DNA from: Mariprofundales bacterium
Lineage (GTDB): Bacteria; Pseudomonadota; Zetaproteobacteria; Mariprofundales; S012-25
Assembly: GCA_015487905.1 (NCBI GenBank)
Contig: WFOX01000250.1
Span: 1-6,654 of the forward strand
Reading direction: 5' to 3'
Length of the DNA: 6,654 nt
This document shows positions 6,313-6,654 of the stretch, one piece after another. The notes under the pieces are model-generated. The model was not told the DNA's origin, made no database searches, and was given only the letters and a program-made list of their open reading frames with translations. How positions within the stretch are numbered: position 1 is the stretch's first letter; the number at the start of each line of letters is the position of its first letter. The translations under genes were made by a program, and so were the position numbers.

Positions 6313-6328
6313 GCGGGGAAGCCCCCGC
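6313..6328 (-). repeat. Hairpin at the predicted 5' end of the motA transcript
   Basis: GCGGGG and CCCCGC form a 6-bp all-G-C stem with a 4-nt loop. The predicted sigma-54 start point (about 6327) falls at its first bases, so the message would begin with this stem. A 5'-end hairpin can protect mRNA from decay; that role here is only inferred. Confidence 0.45.
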
Positions 6329-6337
6329 CAAGGGACA

Positions 6338-6353
6338 AGCAATGCAGGTGCCA
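6338..6353 (-). promoter_or_regulatory. Sigma-54 (RpoN) promoter for the motA-fliP operon
   Basis: The minus strand reads TGGCAC, five bases (CTGCA), then TTGCT. This matches the -24/-12 consensus TGGCAC-N5-TTGCW at every position, with the GG and GC doublets exactly 10 bp apart. It lies in the flgE-motA gap and points at motA; transcription should start near 6327, leaving a leader of about 40 nt. Sigma-54 control of middle flagellar genes by an NtrC-type activator is common in polar-flagellated bacteria. No activator gene is in the window, and I did not identify an enhancer site. Confidence 0.87.
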
Positions 6354-6390
6354 AAAAGGTCGGGGCCGCGGAGGAGCGCCTCCGCGGCCC
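6353..6390 (-). terminator. Intrinsic terminator-like hairpin after flgE
   Basis: Beginning 7 nt after the flgE stop, GGGCCGCGGAGG and CCTCCGCGGCCC form a perfect 12-bp stem with a 4-nt loop (CGCT on the minus strand). A run of five T follows 5 nt after the stem (6357-6353). The T-run is short and slightly distant from the stem, so efficiency may be partial, but the stem is far stronger than anything else in the window. The last T is also the first base of the sigma-54 -24 box. Confidence 0.75.
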
Positions 6391-6397
6391 TTGGGGA

Positions 6398-6654
6398 TCA
6401 GCGCTTCACTTGCATGAGCGCCGAGAGCATCTGGTCGGTGGTGAGGATCGTCTTGGAGTTCGCCTCATAGCCGCGCTGGATCACGATGAGCTTCACGAAC
6501 TCGTTGGCGAGATCCACATTGGATTGCTCCAGCGCATAGGGCGTGATGGAGCCCATGCCGCCGTTGCCGGGCTTTTCGTAAACGGGCGAGCCTGAGGCGA
6601 TCGTCTCCTGCAAGAGGTTGTTGCCCACATGCGCGAGCACCGCATCGTTCGGGA
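6398..6654 (-). CDS. flgE: Flagellar hook protein FlgE (C-terminal end; 5' part outside window)
   Basis: FlgE polymerises into the hook, the flexible joint between rod and filament outside the cell. The last 84 residues are visible, from PNDAVLAHVGNNLLQETIAS to the TGA at 6400. The ending ALEQSNVDLANEFVKLIVIQ (residues 40-59) RGYEANSKTILTTDQMLSAL is the conserved C-terminal D0 helix shared by rod and hook proteins. The preceding VGNNLLQET with ASGSPVYEKPGNGGMGSI matches hook protein rather than FlgG, whose end usually differs in this loop. FlgF or another hook-like protein cannot be wholly excluded from a fragment, but flgE directly before motA is a common arrangement. It is open to the right edge. 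Confidence 0.88.
   Translation of the reverse strand, partial: PNDAVLAHVGNNLLQETIASGSPVYEKPGNGGMGSITPYALEQSNVDLANEFVKLIVIQRGYEANSKTILTTDQMLSALMQVKR

Noticed and set aside
6287..6331. TTG at 6331 as motA start, adding 15 residues
   Set aside because: It lies upstream of the predicted transcription start, has no ribosome-binding site, and the added residues are polar and unlike MotA; GTG 6286 has AGGAGG at good spacing.
5327..6595. Long + strand open frame opposite motA and flgE
   Set aside because: His/Arg/Leu-rich antisense translation; it also runs through the terminator and sigma-54 promoter on the other strand.
1..6654. Search for tRNA, CRISPR arrays, insertion sequences, att sites or a hidden defence system
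   Set aside because: Coding genes fill the window apart from the 111-bp flgE-motA gap; no spaced repeats, transposase motifs or tRNA-like folds were seen by eye.

Overview
The window is a GC-rich stretch (well over half G+C by eye) from a flagellated, diderm-type bacterium. The protein families, strong AGGAGG ribosome-binding sites and a textbook sigma-54 promoter all point to a Gram-negative organism with RpoN-controlled flagella. I cannot name the phylum. The malic-enzyme fragment carries a DGEMQADTAV motif that I remember from non-enteric versions of the enzyme, so an ordinary enteric-type gammaproteobacterium is unlikely.

Layout: positions 2-1180 on the + strand hold the 3' part of a malic enzyme with a phosphotransacetylase-like C-terminal domain (maeB type). 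Everything else is on the - strand and is one flagellar block, read right to left: the end of the hook gene flgE (6654-6398), a 111-bp gap, then motA, a first motB-like gene, a second motB, fliL, fliM, fliN, fliO and fliP, ending at 1177. The gap holds, in order of transcription, a strong terminator-like hairpin, a sigma-54 promoter whose -24 box abuts the terminator's T-run, a short leader with small hairpins, and the motA ribosome-binding site. The eight genes from motA to fliP are packed with gaps of 13 nt or less or with overlaps (ATGA, ATGGCTGA, TGATG, then 28 nt), so they look like one translationally coupled operon. The block ends tail to tail with maeB; the two stop codons share a TTAA palindrome and no conventional terminator separates them. 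fliQ, fliR and flhB, which often follow fliP, are absent.

Together the genes encode the ion-driven stator (MotA with two MotB-type proteins), its modulator FliL, the switch/C-ring proteins FliM and FliN, and two membrane parts of the flagellar export gate (FliO, FliP). The most unusual point is the pair of MotB proteins. The first has Glu where MotB normally has the ion-carrying Asp but keeps a canonical peptidoglycan-binding site. The second keeps the ion Asp but has lost the usual Asp of the peptidoglycan site (HTD has become HAG). This complementary pattern suggests a division of labour, possibly a heterodimeric stator plug/anchor, and deserves testing. The second notable feature is the compact terminator/sigma-54 promoter/leader module ahead of motA, which also moves the motA start to a GTG at 6286.
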